Positions 53,176 through 64,000 of a stretch of DNA of 64,000 bases are shown piece by piece (positions within the stretch are counted from its first letter, which is position 1; each line of letters starts with the position of its first letter). Position numbers and translations under genes: made by a program. The notes beneath the pieces are model-generated. The model worked only from the letters and a program-made list of their open reading frames with translations, searched no databases and had not been told where the DNA came from. Origin of the DNA: Nomia melanderi (lineage: Eukaryota; Arthropoda; Insecta; Hymenoptera; Halictidae); the NCBI RefSeq assembly GCF_051020985.1, contig NC_135007.1, positions 124,001 through 188,000 on the forward strand, read 5' to 3'.

Positions 53176-54600
53176 TTTTTTTAAACACCTCTGATACTCA
53201 AGCGGTTAAGTATATACTATACTTCTGATAGTATGTGACTCTTTTATTATGTATCTTTGTGTTATTATTTATATTTATACGTGATTTATAATCAATGATA
53301 TTTCTTAAAATTGTAATACTTAACGAATGATTTTATCATTCTGTCCTGTGAAATCGGCTCTCTTTCAAGCTCTATTATATTTGGTAAAGGTTTATGTTTA
53401 TTATGCATAATAAATTCTTTCCGCATATGTTGGCCTTTGTTTTAGAGAATTGTTTCTAAAGCGTGATATGAAACGCTCAAACGCCTGGGCGTGGCCATAT
53501 GCTCGTATAATTAATATTCGTTAACCCATTCGATATTATATAATTATTATCTAATCATATATTATTATCTACTGTATTATTATTATTTATTATATGCTAT
53601 GTAATGTAACCCTTTCTGTATAAATATTTAATAACAATATTTAATATTTATTCATTTATTAGTCAAATTTGGCTTTATTAATCGAATTCAGCGTGTATTC
53701 ATAATTAATCCTTTGCGACCCGAAATGTTCCGTACAATAATTCAAATGTGTTTAGTATAATATAATACATAGCTATTAGAATGAGAATAAATTGAATCTG
53801 ATCATTTTAACAAATTCCGATTGTGTTGGGAGTGAATACAAGGTGTCGTCGAGGTGACTCTGAGAGTGTGTTTCAAGGGAGGAAGTTTCACTGGATTGGT
53901 AACACTAGTTTTTTATTTAGTTGAACTGAGTACAAGTGTTTTAGTATAAACGTCGCAAAGTCGCTCTTCTAAAAAAACTGAGTCTTCCCTTCCGTTTTTC
54001 CTCCGTATTTAAAGGATTTTGTAAAGGAGTGGAGGAAAGGGATTTTGGGAGAACTAAGGGCTGCAGCGATTTGGTGGGGGCGTAGCGTGGTAATCTTGGA
54101 ATTCCATCGCGGCAGTCCCCGAGTTTTTGGAAAAGGTGAATTTTGTCACCGGATGCATAAATTTGGCATCCAAAAGGAAAACTGGACAGTTAAAAGGAAA
54201 AAGGGATTTTCAGGATACATAATTTAGGTGCATGCACGGGAAGTTGTTTTTGTTTCGGAGAAAAGGCGGAAGATTGGAATGCAGCCTCGGAAAAGGCCTC
54301 CTCTTGACCATCCCTAAATAAGATAAAAGGGGTATGTGATGATGCTTATCACGACAAAGGTAAGTATCAAGAAACATGAATCGGAAGGACATAAGTCGGG
54401 TTTTGAGTATATTGAAATTCTTTAAATTTCTTAACTGTTGCTTATTTGGTATTTTTTCTATAATGAAATTTATAAAACAGATATGTATTCTTTTTGTATT
54501 CTAAATTACATTGGTAGTGTTCGCTTAATTGATTCATTTCAGAGTTAGAACACTATTAGCTACATACATACTGTCTTTCAACGAGTTTTGATAACTTGTC
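53176..54600. other. AT-rich intergenic sequence
   Basis: No gene or repeat family is recognised. Confidence 0.55.
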
Positions 54601-54601
54601 C

Positions 54602-54895
54602 ATCAAACTGAAGGGGAAGGTGCAGCAAGGGAACACGCCCACTCGCAATGAACGTTGAAGTCTCAGTTTTGGGCACTTTTGTTATTGGCTGATCCGCGTA
54701 AACGAAGAGCGCAAGCGAAGCAGAATACGACAAAGTGAGATGAAACGATGGGGAATTAATATCAGCGTCAATTTTTTATTTCTACCACACTCTGTCATAT
54801 TCTGTTTCATTTGCGACTTTCGTTTACACAAGTCAGTCAATAACAAAACGCGAGTGGATGTGTCTTCTTACCGTACATGCACCTTCAGTTGAAAG
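54602..54895. mobile_element. Foldback element, family E
   Basis: The left arm (54602-54745) contains AACTGAAG, CCCACTCGC, TTTTGTTATTGGCTGA, GTAAACGAA and GAATACGACA. The right arm (54770-54895) is its imperfect reverse complement (TGTCATATTC, TTCGTTTAC, TCAGTCAATAACAAAA, GCGAGTGG, CTTCAGTT). The arms are about 125-145 bp with a spacer of about 25 bp. A relative lies at 26.2-26.4 kb. Confidence 0.75.
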
Positions 54896-54924
54896 GCATG
54901 TGACGAAACGTGGTTACAGGACAG

Positions 54925-55545
54925 AATATGTATTGTGCAGCTCTGACGAGATGGCAGGCTACCCACGGGCGGAAAAGTCTGAGCGACAAGATGACTCTTT
55001 CACGTATAGCGTTCGGATCTTCGACTACAACTGTTATTGGCGGGCGGCAGTAACAAAGGACGGAGGCGAGGCTGAGCGCGGCGAAGTGAGATGTGACGAT
55101 AGAGAACGAAGTTAACGGTAAATACTGTCGACCTATTTCTCCCTTCGTCATCCGCTATCGGTTCCAAATCAACCTTAGTCCCAAACCTTTTTCTCCAAAC
55201 AACACCAAAACAGTATTCTATCATCACTTTGCCAGTACTATACCCGCCTGTAAGCATTACTGTAACATTCAACCAACATAGAATAAAAGTTTGTTTGAAC
55301 CAACTTCGCCTTGCGTGATTTGACGACAGTACTATGGACTTTGATCTCCATCGTTAGATCTCTCTTCGTTGTATTTAGTCTCGCTTCTGTCCTTTGTTAC
55401 TGCCACGCCGTCAAATACCGACCACGCGTCGAAGTCCGAGGCGGCCCGAACATTGTGAGTGGAAGAGTCGTCTTGCTGCTCATTGTCAGACTTTTCATCT
55501 TGTTGGCGAATGGCCTGCCATCTCGTCAGAACTGTGCAATACCTA
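54925..55545. mobile_element. Foldback element, family C
   Basis: The left arm (54925-55110) includes TCTGACGAGATGGCAGGC, GACTCTTTCACG, GTTCGGATCTTCGAC and GGCAGTAACAAAGGACGGAG. The right arm (55340-55545) carries the same features inverted (CTCGCTTCTGTCCTTTGTTA, GAAGTCCGAGGCGGCCCGAA, GCCTGCCATCTCGTCAGA). A related copy lies in gw intron 9 at 13.4-13.9 kb. The short frames on both strands are not genes. Confidence 0.8.
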
Positions 55546-57185
55546 TATTAACTTAATGAAATGGTAGAATTCCTACCATTTTGACACGCAATAAGCAAGT
55601 TGGTTGGAGCTGTGATGTTGAATTTTACTTATGTGTAAGTTTATGTTTGATTCAACTTTTAGGACTATAATTATTCTTATCAATCTTTTGTCTGTCAACC
55701 GTATTAACGTTAGCATATAATCGACACTGATCATATTTTATATTAGTTTTTCGTGTAACTGTATTGACACCGTTTAGAAGTGCATAACACCACAACTCCT
55801 CCAGTTTATGCCAGTAGTGAATTCTGAAACATTTATGAATTTCAATGAGGAAGAATAAACGATTTCCAGAAGGGTCGGGAAGGTAACAAAAACAGATAAA
55901 TCACCGATTATATTACGGTAGTATTATAAAAAGTATTTATACTCTATAGGTGAATATAAGACTAATATATTAAGCAACAAGTTCATAAACACTTTATTAA
56001 AAACTTGTAACAATTCATAGTTAGTAAATAAATAAATATGCAACTGCATCCATCTCTGAATCGTGATAATCGAAAACAACTGCAGCAGTCCAGTTTTTCC
56101 AAAACTCCATAACATTTTAAATGCGGAATTCGTTGCGCTTTGTTTTTTATTCAAGCTACACGTACATTTGAACATTGTATAATATCAATAAATAAGCAAG
56201 AAACATAACAGAAACAGTTTGTTCTTCTGTACAATGCTTTAATAAAGTCTATTGCAAAGGACATAAACAATTTTTTAAATATTATATAAGTTATAAAATA
56301 TTGATATTAGCGATTCCTGTGGATCGATGCAACTTCTCCGACAAGATCAGCTTATTTAAATGTCAACTGGAAATTAACGAAATTAGTCAGTTCCATAAAT
56401 AAGTCAACAGTTCTAATATCTATCTGTAGTCAATATAGAAATGTATGAAATAAAGCAAAGCTTAAAAAAATTTTGAAGAATTCTTCTTGTTGAAATGAAT
56501 TTTCACAGTCACGTCAACGATGTTATTGACTTCAACCAAATTTTGCACAAAAAGAGTAAAACACACGGCGTACTTTATATTAACATATGGCGTAAATATT
56601 ATTATGTATCTGATCTTACCCCGAATTAAACTAAAATAAAGTATTTAGATCAATAAACGTCTTTGTTTAGGTATGGTTTGTATCGGGGTACAAGTCTTCT
56701 CGTCGCCGACCAGGCGCCGTTTTTTTTAGATTTCCCTTAAGTAGTGGTATTGCAACGCCTGCTGGACGGGGTCCTTATACCTGCCCAAAACTTGAGAGGT
56801 TATATTATAATTTTAATTGACTTGTGTGGTTGTTTGTGTATTGAGTGCCCTGTGAGGTGTGCATAGGAGAAGCTTCAACAAACATATTAGGATGCTTAGA
56901 AGATTGATTGATCTCTAGATGGTGGGTAGGGTTTTTGGCTTCTCAGGTTTTTCATTAGTATAACTTTTACTGTTTTCCAGATTTTTTAGAAGTATGCTAA
57001 TTTTAGGCAGCTATTATAAATATAGTATAGCTGTACAAGTGTCTTTTTCGGGTGATTGTTAAGTTTGCTGATTGCGAGATTACCTGCTCCTGGGACTTTA
57101 TTGTTGGGGAGCCTTTTGATGGTGTTATGGATGTTTATGGAAGAGGTTTATTAGCGATTTTGATATTCTATATTCTGCCATACAG
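55546..57185. other. Intergenic sequence / possible 5' part of copia relic
   Basis: AT-rich to about 56660. A GC-richer stretch (56690-56800) and the region up to 57185 may be leader or LTR of the adjacent copia relic, but no LTR boundary can be fixed. A TTTTTCGTGTAACTGTATTG word near 55747 resembles family B arms. Confidence 0.4.
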
Positions 57186-57189
57186 TTTT

Positions 57190-59000
57190 AAAAACTGTCG
57201 ATGCGCGATTGAGTTTCAGAATGAATTACCTTCGCCGGAGATCCTGCGAATCAAAGTGATAGAAGAAAGCGACGCGTGTAAAGACGAAACACGGAAGACT
57301 GTGCTGAACGCGAAGATTGTTGGGAAACGCGCGAACGTAAATTGCGGAAAGAATCCAGAAGCGAAAGTTAAAGACAGTACTGATCACGAAAAACCCATTC
57401 CAAGATATTACCGATGTCATAAGGTGAGTCTCAAAGCACCTCAGCGCTATCCGCGACAACCGGCGACGAGTAAACGATCGTGAAAAGCTTTCTCATAATT
57501 ATTATAAAAATGTATTAAAAAATTAGGCATTATATATACATATAAGGAGTGACCGCTGTCCAGGTCTATACAGCACGTAGTTACGACCCTGAATAGCTGT
57601 GGCCGGCGAGCGAGTGCCGTGTGGCGCCAAAGTTCTGTGCACGCGCTCTTCACGGAGATTTTCTTAACCTGTCCGAAAGAAAAACCGATCTCACGCTTCC
57701 CGCGTGGGGGTTTCTCTTCAGCAATGTCTGCAGAATCCAATGGTGAATAGCAAATTCGTGCTAGGCAACCCACTTTTCGTAGAAATGTAACAGAAATGCG
57801 TACAAAGTACGCGCTTCTACCCTTTTTTAAACTTTGATCGTCATTTACAAACATTTAATGACACGAAATATTCAGAATTTGTATAGCTACATATTCGGGC
57901 AACTCTCCTCTATTTTTTACAAGAAATTTTAACTGCCTATCATTTTTAGTTTTCATGTAACACTTGTTTCTCTAAAAAATTCGACCGGTTTTACAAAAAC
58001 CCATTTTTTTCGAAAACTGGACGTCAACCAGCAATTTGGTTTTCGAATTCGTATTTACGGTAAGGAGATCTATAAGGATCACCTAGTGGTTATTGCAAAA
58101 CACAAAAACAGTTCAAATTTGTTCCATAGTGTTATCAGTCGGAAGAATTACCGATCGCGGTTATAAAGTAACTTTTCTGAACGATCGACCGAAAGTCATT
58201 GACGGATAAGGCAACGATAAGCTGATCACCGATCGCAGAAATGGGTTGTGCTACGTCAGGGAAGTTGAGGGGAATAGACTAACCCTCTCCATAGCGTCAT
58301 CGTAGCGTTCTGTGGTAGTTGCCGGGGTTGTTGGAGGATGCTCGCTAATGAGGAATAGAGTAGTGGAAGGGGTAAAGTAGAGTGGGAGAAAAGACTTTTT
58401 CTGGTTTCATTGAGTAGACATCGGAAAAGCTCGGAGGGACGAGGAAAGATCGACGCACTCAACGTGTGGCACAGGTGCTTGGGTCACCTTAAGCAAGCGA
58501 ATCTCCTTCAGATGAGGTGCAGCGGGATTATATCTAGTAATAATGTCAGAGACTTTAAGAAATCGTTACTCTACAAAAATTGCATGAGGGTTAAGCTGAA
58601 CAAATCCTCTTTTCTAACAAGGTCCGAGCATGTAGCGTGTTTGTTAGACATTGTATACAGCGCCATAGGCAGTCTAATGCGAACATCACCGAACGGCGGT
58701 AACAAACACTTTGTTATGTTCAGAGACGATTGTTCCACATGGTTCGAAATACGTTTCATAAAGTTGAAAGGCGAGCTATTCGATATTTTTAAAGATTGTA
58801 AAATGTACGTAGAGAAACAAACGGGTTGTAAAATCAGAAGTCTGTAATCGGATAACGGAAAATAATGCGTGAATATGCGTTTTCATAGATTTTTAAAAGA
58901 TCGCAGGATAAAATGAAGATAAACGGTAGCGCACCATCCGCAACAGAACGAGGTAGCCGGAAAGAAAAATCGAATGTTACTATAATACGACGAAATGTTT
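57190..59000 (+). mobile_element. Ty1/copia LTR-retrotransposon relic
   Basis: A gag-like stretch (AIEFQNELPSPEILRIKVIE, 57,205 onward) leads to a decayed zinc knuckle (YRCHKVSLKAP, about 57,400). A pre-integrase stretch (about 58,168-58,262) carries an in-frame stop. The frame at 58410-58847 holds the integrase zinc-binding WHRCLGHLKQANLLQM, then GGNKHFVMFRDDCSTWFE and VEKQTGCKI, and 58,848 onward gives SDNGK. In the core, the first catalytic Asp (HSD in active elements) reads YSA, and the Glu of the VAERKN-type motif reads Gly, so the element is inactive. RT and RNase H are not seen. Confidence 0.8.
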
Positions 59001-59267
59001 AAGTACTTACGCAGGCAGGCTTGTCTCCATCGTTTCGAGTAGAGGCCGTATTGTCAGCGAACTGTATTCGCAATCGATGTCCCTTGCGAGCACTGGAAAG
59101 GAAAATTCTTTCTCGAGACGATACATGTATAAAACATTACAGTGTACGAAACGTTTCAGAGATTTCGGATGCGACGCGTACCTGTTGAATACACACTGTT
59201 CCATGACGCAACATCTTCCCTCCGGTGAGAGATATTTTCGATCAGCTATGGGAATGTATATGTATAG

Positions 59268-59861
59268 TTATGCACAACTTAGATTACACGAAGTCACGCT
59301 TATAAACTGTGAGATACATCGATAAGTCCTTACGCCTAAATACAAGACTAAATCGCGTTTATGTGTCGTGGTCTGTACGTTGGTTGGACAATGGCATGGG
59401 GTTTTTGACGTTCCTGTGACGAGGAAATCCTTTGGATCGGTGGATATAGGTGTGAGCAGTTGGAAATCTTCCATTTCAATGATGAGTGTATTAATATCTC
59501 CAAGAGTGAAGGTTACGGTATTTACAATGCGCTTAAGATGATGCTGAATGATTTCACTGCGGCTTCTCAAAGTCTGCCGAGGTGAAGGATTTATGGTGGT
59601 GAAATGCCAATATATTAACCTTTCGGCTAAGGAAGTAATGACCTTTTCTTGATAGTCTTCTGAGTGAAGGAGTTTTTGAAGCTCCTTATAGTTCATCAGT
59701 GGATACAATGTTTTTACCATTGTCGGAGTACATTTAGATGCAGAGTCCTTGCCGTGCGATAAACAGCCGAACAGCAACAATGAACTCTGGCAGACCTGTC
59801 GTCGTGACCCTCTTCTGTCGTCTATTTTAGGGGAACGGTTGGGCAGGAGGTGAGGTTGCAT
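59268..59861 (-). mobile_element. BEL/Pao LTR-retrotransposon integrase relic
   Basis: The minus-strand frame of 197 codons contains LIYWHFTTINPSPRQTLRSR, IIQHHLKRIVNTVTFTLGDI and a LLTPISTDPKDF stretch. This aligns in order with the distal integrase region of BEL/Pao pol (WxFxPPxAPHxGGLWEA..., then LNSRPLTPLSxDPxD...). The GLWE and NSRP motifs are lost. The N-terminal part (HLLPNRSPKIDDRRG) is not integrase and may be a different part of the element joined by deletion. Confidence 0.65.
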
Positions 59862-60175
59862 GACTTACCGTATGACGCAGGTTCTCTCCGGGCGTGGTTG
59901 TTTCGAGGAAACAATCGTTGATCGGGAAAGAACCGGCTGCGTCACGTCACGTCTGTGGTAATGCATAGGATACAACAGGTCACATGCTGCGGCTGAGCAC
60001 AGGGTAGGCTCAAGAACGCCGGGTCTTGCGGAGAGGAGAGTGGAAGCAGACCCTTTCTTAGGAGCACTCATGTCCGAGATTCTCCTAAGGGAGATCCCCC
60101 GCCGGAGGATGGCCCGGGTAAAGCACAATGCGCACCATCGCACAACGTGGTATTTGCCCGACCTGGGTTGCCAAA
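59862..60175 (-). mobile_element. Possible leader of the BEL/Pao relic
   Basis: A GC-richer stretch continuous with the integrase relic. On the minus strand it begins at TGGCAACCCAGGTCGGGC, which has the look of a primer-binding site next to an LTR. The 92-codon frame (59865-60143) has no recognised domain. Confidence 0.3.
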
Positions 60176-61300
60176 ATTAAACACGGATTTCTATCGATTT
60201 TTTACAAAAAAATATGAGAATGTAATATAATAATATACAATTATTAATAATTTCAATTTATATAAATTAAGTTAGAATATTAAATAAATTTATACATGTA
60301 TATAATGTAGGAGAAAGAGAATTTTATTTGAAACAGTATAATTATTTCATGACAACTCACAATAAAATAAGAACAAAATCAAACAACGCACACACTATTT
60401 ATACACTCAGATGCTCTTGTCTCACTCGCACACTTTCTAGAACATTTTTTCATTACCATGCATTAACTTCACATATATTTGGAATATTCTAGATTCATAA
60501 AAAACGAACATTATTAACATAAAAATCAATGTAGAGAAAATCAATATAGTCTAGAATATTCCAATGCTTTGAACATTCATTCAAAACGCGCTCACATACA
60601 CAGTCGCGTCATTCATCTATTTTACACACATTTAAACACATCCATTCCCACAATAATTTTATATAATTATATAAAGAAATATATATTTATATATCGAATG
60701 TTACACGATATAATATACAATAATACAATATATAACACATAATAATACATGATAAATAATACATAATTATTTAATTTATTGATTTTCTGCAAATTTTCTA
60801 TACTAGTAAGCAAAATTAAAGAATCACAAGTATTAAACTTCATGACCTTAGAGAGTAACTTTTCGAAACACTGTAAATACACTCTTACTAAATACAACTG
60901 TGCTTGAAAGGACGCCGGGGCGCATCCTGGACTATAACAAAATCATTCGTCAAGTTGCAAAATTGTATGAAGTACCCATGATATATTATTTATGTTAAAA
61001 TGTGGACATTTACATGAAGATTCAAAGTAAAAATGTAATAAACTTTTAAAGGCAGAGTATATACTTACTTGAAAACTTTGATAGTGAAGAAAAATTCATA
61101 CAACTTTCCCAAAACATATGGAAAATATTACGAGAAATTTCAAGAGTAAAATCTGTAGTCGAAAAATGCCTAACTTTGGGGATAGTTCAACACTTTTCGA
61201 GTGCTCTAAGGAAAACAAAATTTGTAGGACATTGTTCCTTACATGTTCAGCCATCTCAAGCAGCAACATTTTTCCGGTTTGAATAAAATTTTTAAAATGG
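60176..61300. other. AT-rich sequence, possible LTR
   Basis: Strongly AT-rich with no coding sequence. The part next to 60,175 could be the LTR of the minus-strand BEL/Pao relic. A second copy would be needed to define it, and I see none. Confidence 0.3.
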
Positions 61301-61304
61301 ATTT

Positions 61305-61770
61305 TTGGCCATCCAGATCAGGCGAACACTTCACTGTGCGGCAGTAAACCAGCAAAGGTATTACTCGTACGAGCTGCAAACTATCTCCGTTATACTCCGT
61401 TATACTCGCGTAGCGATACTTTCGGGTATACATGCTCAGGACACGCTTTACGTCATCACTGTTTACAATGCATTGCGTGCGACGTTTACGAAGAAATTAA
61501 CGAACTTAATTCCAAGGATTGGACGATAGCGGCTGGAAGTCGAAGACTACGAATTTGACATCGAGTACCGACCGGGCTCAGCGATGCAACATGTCGATGC
61601 ACTGAGTCAAAACCCAGTACAGACAATCGATGCATACCCAATGGACATCACCGAGGCTGATTGGATCGTGGTGGCGCAGATGCAGAACGAACAACTGGAA
61701 CAAATACGGGCAGTTTTGATGGATAAAGTCCGTAACGACGGAACGAACCAGTATTTCAAATACTATGTTC
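61305..61770 (+). mobile_element. Ty3/gypsy pol relic: RNase H end, left of the insertion
   Basis: RRTLHCAAVNQQRYYSYELQ and TVYNALRATFTKKLTNLIPR fit the Ty3/gypsy RNase H. EYRPGSAMQHVDALSQNP, in a shifted frame, is the typical RNase H-integrase junction (EYRPGSxMxHVDALSRNP). A frameshift near 61,525 and the missing upstream RT show that it is dead. The frame stops at the TTAA (61771-61774) where a piggyBac-like element is inserted. Confidence 0.85.
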
Positions 61771-61774
61771 TTAA

Positions 61775-62699
61775 CACTATTCCTACCGACACTCCACGTA
61801 TACCTATTCCTACCGCGACCAGTCAAATGACTGGTCTTAAGTACAACTTATATTTTTTAATATAGAATGAAGATAATAGCCAATTTGACAGTATACAAAT
61901 ATAGTTTCTTTTATTTAGAATTATATAATTTACATTTTATTCGTTTTTACCGCATTTTTTACAAATAGGTTTGTTGATTGTACATTTCCCACACACGTAC
62001 TTTTTACATTTTAGATAGATTTTGTTAGTCTTATTGTTTGTGCAATATCTTATTTGGCATGGTTTCCGTTCGCATGAACCTGTACTTGTATTTGTGACGG
62101 GTGTTGCTTGCTTTTCTTTGCCTAACTCTAGTTCTTTTTGATATTCAATGGCAAGTTCTTCTGCCAATTGAAATAAAAATTCTTGCCTCGAAATTTCTTC
62201 TCCCGTGAATTCTTTATATAAAATCCGTGCATTTATCCCGGCTAAATCTAGGATATTGAAAAATACCTGTAAAGGCCATCTCCGACATTTAGATTTTACC
62301 GATTTTACCGAGGCCGATAGGCGAGCGAAAACTGTAAACACTTGGAAGTACCGTAAAGCAGTCCCTGAAAGACACTTTTTGGCTAAAATCATGCCACAAC
62401 TTCATTACCTTTCGTTTGTAACGACTTTATAGTATCGGAATTGAGTCTTTGAGAGAATATTATTACAAAAAGATATAAATCGTTCTACCGGTCAAATGAC
62501 CGGTCGCGGTAGGTAAGACGGACTACAAATTTTTCTCAGAAAATAAACAATAAAAAAAGAAGTGAATATTGAAAAATGTTTTATACATATATTTTAGGAA
62601 AAGTCGTGAAGTATAAAGGCGATTCAATTACGTTGTCTATAGAAAATTCTAATCGAAATTTTAAAAACAGTCATTTGACTGGTCGCGGTAGGAATAGTG
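61775..62699 (-). mobile_element. piggyBac-like element, 925 bp, internally deleted
   Basis: The termini are CACTATTCCTACCG at the left and CGGTAGGAATAGTG at the right. They are perfect inverted repeats flanked by TTAA on both sides (61771-61774 and 62700-62703), the piggyBac signature. Sub-terminal palindromic motifs ACCAGTCAAATGACTGGT (near 61822) and a CCGGTCAAATGACCGG variant (near 62490) recur. Only the 3' third of a transposase gene is inside, so it is non-autonomous, but the ends look intact and the insertion recent. Confidence 0.92.
61937..62392 (-). pseudogene. piggyBac transposase C-terminal fragment
   Basis: 151 codons: RRWPLQVFFNILDLAGINAR, then ILYKEFTGEEISRQEFLFQL with AEELAIEYQ, and a Cys-rich C-terminal finger (RYCTNNKTNKIYLKCKKYVC, GKCTINKPICKKC). 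This is the end of the DDE_Tnp_1_7 domain plus the terminal zinc finger of piggyBac-like transposases. The N-terminus and the catalytic Asp region are absent. The nominal start is not the real one. Confidence 0.9.
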
Positions 62700-62703
62700 T
62701 TAA

Positions 62704-63750
62704 GAAAGGGAAAGTCTACAGACGCTTGGAGGAGGGCCAAACGCCATGGGTGGTACCGCGTGCAGCGCGTTTCCAAATTTGTAGGTTTCATCATAATCAG
62801 GTCGGCGCTTAGGAATCGAAAAGACGCTTCAACGTATTCGCGAGAACTATTGGTTCGCAGGGATGAATGCGTTCGTGAAGAAATACGCGAGTGCGTGCTT
62901 GAATTGCACGTACTACAAGCGGATCGGGGTACGGAAACAGGGAGAATTATACTCCATCAAGAAGACACCGATATCTGTTCACACCCTCCGCGTTGACCAT
63001 GTGGGACCCTTTGAGAGGAGCAAGAAGGGAAACCGATACCTGCTCGTCATTGTGAATGATTTGACGTTTACCATTATAGAGGCAATGAAGGACATGAAGG
63101 CTAAACGGACAACAAAGGTTCCTATGAACTTAGTGCACCTTTTTGGACTGCATCATTGCATAATTAGCGATAGAGGAACGGCTTTTACCGCTCGAGCATG
63201 TCAAACCCTTTGCAGGGATTAAGAAATTTGAGGCGTGTTGAATGCCGTGGCTACTCCTCGAGCAAATGGACAGTACGAGAGATACAATCGCACAATAGTT
63301 ACGTCCATGGTCGTTAGGGCGGCAAGAAAGGATTTCGAGCATTGTGCACTCAATACGATGCACAATAAAGTTATTGGTATGCCTCTGGAAGCCTTAATTG
63401 GATGTAAGGCACTGTACCCTTGCTTTTGCAAGAGGTGCAAGGTGAGATTGGGCGTATAGATCTGGATGCATTGCGAGAAAAGATAAAAGAAGTGATATCA
63501 TGATTGAGAGCACTGTGGATCAGCTGACGGGAGATGCGGTTCAAGGGCCGGTTCGGGTCACCACGGTGTTAGGTAACGATCGTTATGAAGTCGAAGACCT
63601 CAGAGAAGGGAGTCGCCGAGCGAAGACGGTCGTTGACCGCATGAAACCGTGGGTGGCGCCTTTGGAGTGTCGGGGTCATGGGACGCCGACGTCTGGTTGT
63701 CAACGGGGGCAGGTACGTTTATGGTACGAAAGTATTGGAAATGGGTGATT
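62704..63750 (+). mobile_element. Ty3/gypsy pol relic: integrase, right of the insertion
   Basis: The codons resume in frame after the TTAA (KKGKVYRRLEEG). An HHCC-type finger fragment follows with CLNCTYYK (about 62,900). The integrase core is VDHVGPFERSKKGNRYLLVI, HHCIISDRGTAFTA and, in another frame, VLNAVATPRANGQYERYNRT. The Asp, Asp and Glu of the catalytic triad are all still visible. It is broken by stops at about 63,220 and 63,456. A C-terminal GPVRVTTVLGNDRYEVEDL stretch (63,555-63,610) is the usual distal module. No envelope-like ORF follows. Confidence 0.88.
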
Positions 63751-64000
63751 GAATAATGAAACAATATATATTTTACAGTGTGACTTTATTATATAGGCTT
63801 TGAAAAAACACATCTAGCTCTTTAAAATTCTCGAATGCGAATGAATCGGAACACCCAAAAGTAAGTTGAGGTCCGCTTTTCTTTACAAGGCTGTTTATGG
63901 CCTTGCCTGGAGAAAAGTCTCTTGACTTTGCGTGGCAAAATCCAGACACATCTGGTTGCCTTTCTATCGCCTTTGTTTAGACTAAAGATACATGAACGTT
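63751..64000 (+). mobile_element. Possible 3' LTR of the gypsy relic (partial)
   Basis: It follows the end of pol after a short purine-rich AACGGGGGCAGG tract near 63,702 that could be the polypurine tract. Without the 5' LTR the boundaries are unproved, and it is cut by the window edge. Confidence 0.35.

Noticed and set aside
57447..57854. 135-codon minus-strand frame
   Set aside because: It lies opposite the copia relic and has no recognised domain.

Overview
This is an AT-rich arthropod nuclear window, almost certainly insect. The exon-by-exon match to GW182/Gawky, the general texture and the mix of transposons (R4/Dong, Ty1/copia, BEL/Pao, Ty3/gypsy, piggyBac-like, foldback MITEs) make a hymenopteran (ant, or bee other than a TE-poor honeybee) my best guess. 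That placement is inference, not proof. There are no operons, CRISPR arrays or other bacterial features.

Region 1 (1-27,094, + strand) is one gene: gawky (gw; GW182/TNRC6), the Argonaute-binding scaffold of microRNA silencing. I place twelve coding segments, with splice sites and phases that agree at every junction: 1-2436, 2652-3019, 3824-4157, 5446-5970, 7265-7641, 7913-8110, 9692-9847, 9963-10466, 10904-11227, 16184-16416, 18274-18640 and 26753-27094. In order they encode N-terminal GW repeats, the UBA-like domain, a Q-rich segment with polyQ, the PAM2 motif, a P-GL motif, the RRM and the C-terminal W-rich tail. The first segment is the surprise. A reading frame open from the window's left edge to 2436 (more than 800 codons) is in frame with the first GW motifs and splices in phase into the canonical N-terminus. 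About 700 of those codons resemble nothing I recognise in GW182 proteins.

The large gw introns are a museum of decayed mobile DNA. They hold a foldback element with long arms (12.1-13.0 kb) and a relative at 17.8-18.1 kb, three further inverted-repeat families (13.4-14.2, 16.7-17.3 and 25.2-25.7 kb), an R4/Dong-type LINE fossil (20.4-21.7 kb) and a pair of abutting perfect palindromes (24.8 kb).

Region 2 (27.1-56.7 kb) has no gene I can name. It contains the 3' flank/UTR of gw and a remarkable 6-kb domain of compound trinucleotide repeats (29.7-36.1 kb: ACT, GCT, GAC and GAT arrays with degenerate remnants). It also holds many other microsatellites, an unidentified minus-strand intronless ORF broken by one stop (46.2-46.9 kb), and two adjacent foldback elements (54.6-55.5 kb), both with relatives inside the gw introns.

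Region 3 (56.7-64.0 kb) is a nested retrotransposon graveyard: a Ty1/copia relic (+), a BEL/Pao integrase relic (-), and a Ty3/gypsy pol (+) interrupted by a 925-bp piggyBac-like element. The latter has intact terminal repeats and a TTAA target duplication, and the gypsy frame resumes across the insertion.
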